A stretch of DNA of 12,936 nucleotides from CALALP01 sp041855735 (GTDB taxonomy: Bacteria; Bacillota; Clostridia; Lachnospirales; Lachnospiraceae). The stretch spans positions 1 through 12,936 of the forward strand of contig JBHAEV010000072.1 of the NCBI GenBank assembly GCA_041855735.1, given 5' to 3'. A program made the position numbers and the translations under genes. The notes beneath the pieces were generated by a model that saw only the letters and a list, made by a program, of their open reading frames with translations, ran no database searches and was not told the origin of the DNA. Below, piece after piece: positions 12,005 to 12,936 of the stretch. How positions within the stretch are numbered: position 1 is the stretch's first letter; each line of letters opens with the position of its first letter.

Positions 12005-12936
12005 TTATTCCGAAATAAAATGATTTTGAATCAGAAAATCCCGCGCCACCGACTCCGGCGTTTCCCTAAGCTCATCCACGCGATAATTCAGTTCCCTCAT
12101 CGAATCATCGTCCAAAACACCCGAAAGACGCTCCATAATCGCAATGAGCTCCGGATGCTTTTCCAGCGTTTCATTGCGGAACAAAGGAACGGCGAAATAT
12201 GGCGGGAAGAACTTCTTATCATCCTCCAATACGACCAAATCGTATTTTTTCAAAAGCCCGTCCGTTGCAAATGCATCGATCACATCGCTTTCCCCGCTCA
12301 TCAATGCCGTATATCGCAGACTTCCGTCAACCGCTTTGACATCTTTAAATTTCAAACCGTAGGTTTCGCCCAATCCTGCCAAACCGTCCGGTCGATTGGA
12401 AAATTCCATCGTCGTTCCGCAAACCAGATCCGAACTCACCGCCGTCAAGTCGGAAATACTTTTCAATTGATAGCGATCCGCCGTATCCTGCCTTACCGAA
12501 ATCGTATATGTATTGTTAAACCCAAGCGGTTTCAGCCAGGTCAAACCATACCTCCTGTCATACTCTTCTTTTACCAGCTCGTACACTTCATCCGGTGACG
12601 CATCGACATCCATATTCAATACATTGACCAGTGCCGTCCCCGTATACTCCACATATCCGTCAATCTCCCCCTCTCTCAGTGCGGAAAACGCAACCTGTGT
12701 TCCACCCAGATTCAGCTTTCTGGCAACTTTCAAATCCGAATACTCTTCAATCATGCTCGAAAGAATATTGCCGAGAATGAGCTGCTCCGTATAGTTCTTG
12801 GAGCCGATGATGATGGTGTTTTTTCTTTCCCGCGACAGATGGACTCCGCCCGCAACAAATATGATTCCGATAAGCACTGCGACCAAAATCCGGCGTTTTT
12901 TTTTCAAATTGAGTGAATGGATTGCGCCGATTCCAT
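12005..12936 (-). CDS. Glycine betaine/carnitine/choline transporter, substrate-binding domain (probably the C-terminal half of a permease-SBP fusion; 5' end outside window)
   Basis: An OpuAC/OpuCC-type ligand-binding domain of about 270 residues. It starts IIIGSKNYTEQLILGNILSS and continues with LNLGGTQVAFSALREGEIDG and YVEYTGTALVNVL, patterns typical of Gram-positive osmolyte binding proteins. It is preceded by a basic stretch and one hydrophobic helix (RRILVAVLIGIIFVAGG) with no lipobox Cys. The frame stays open to the window edge (GIGAIHSLNLKKKRR). The only start inside the window is a TTG at 12907 with no ribosome site. So the domain is likely fused behind an ABC permease. It imports compatible solutes under osmotic stress; the BusR-like gene follows 63 nt downstream. 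Confidence 0.85.
   Translation of the reverse strand, partial: GIGAIHSLNLKKKRRILVAVLIGIIFVAGGVHLSRERKNTIIIGSKNYTEQLILGNILSSMIEEYSDLKVARKLNLGGTQVAFSALREGEIDGYVEYTGTALVNVLNMDVDASPDEVYELVKEEYDRRYGLTWLKPLGFNNTYTISVRQDTADRYQLKSISDLTAVSSDLVCGTTMEFSNRPDGLAGLGETYGLKFKDVKAVDGSLRYTALMSGESDVIDAFATDGLLKKYDLVVLEDDKKFFPPYFAVPLFRNETLEKHPELIAIMERLSGVLDDDSMRELNYRVDELRETPESVARDFLIQNHFISE

Overview
The window looks like a chromosomal segment of a low-to-moderate G+C Firmicute, most likely an anaerobic clostridial species. The reasons are strong AGGAGG-type ribosome sites, a Gram-positive LexA box pattern (CGAAC-N4-GTTCG), a purine riboswitch, a YolD/UvrX-type translesion module, an OpuC-type osmolyte transporter and a selenium locus of the clostridial/enterococcal kind. 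I cannot name the species. Almost everything is on the minus strand; only rsmD is on the plus strand.

Region 1 (1-4487, minus): a selenium and purine block. In transcription order it holds yedF (TusA-like plus DsrE-like), a class-V aminotransferase/cysteine desulfurase, a DUF3343 Se/S-carrier-like protein, selD (selenophosphate synthetase) and a ModE-N-like regulator. A xanthine/uracil-type NCS2 permease follows, with its own promoter and a long structured leader. This set matches the 'orphan SelD' neighbourhood linked to selenium-dependent molybdenum hydroxylases such as Se-dependent xanthine dehydrogenase. No selA, selB, tRNA-Sec or hydroxylase gene lies inside the window.

Region 2 (4688-8210, minus): purine uptake and deamination. 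An AzgA-type purine permease with its own promoter lies downstream of adenine deaminase (ade). Ade is preceded by a promoter with a 15-bp palindrome between -35 and -10, and by a guanine-class purine riboswitch. With region 1 this gives a plausible route: import adenine, deaminate it to hypoxanthine, then oxidise it by a Se/Mo hydroxylase encoded elsewhere.

Region 3 (8324-10973): rsmD (plus) converges on a minus-strand SOS module. The module is a Y-family polymerase followed by a YolD-like small protein, and its promoter is bracketed by two LexA boxes.

Region 4 (10995-12936, minus): osmotic stress. A glycine betaine/choline-type transporter is in frame to the window edge and probably a permease-substrate-binding fusion. 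It is followed by a BusR-like GntR/RCK_C regulator (family known to sense c-di-AMP) and a GlsB/YeaQ-type small membrane protein ending in a strong hairpin.

No tRNA, rRNA, CRISPR array, insertion sequence or integrase was seen. The most unusual items are non-coding: the short-loop guanine riboswitch with a possible ON-type platform, the two promoter-associated inverted repeats, the 44-bp triplicated repeat upstream of selD, and the permease leader.
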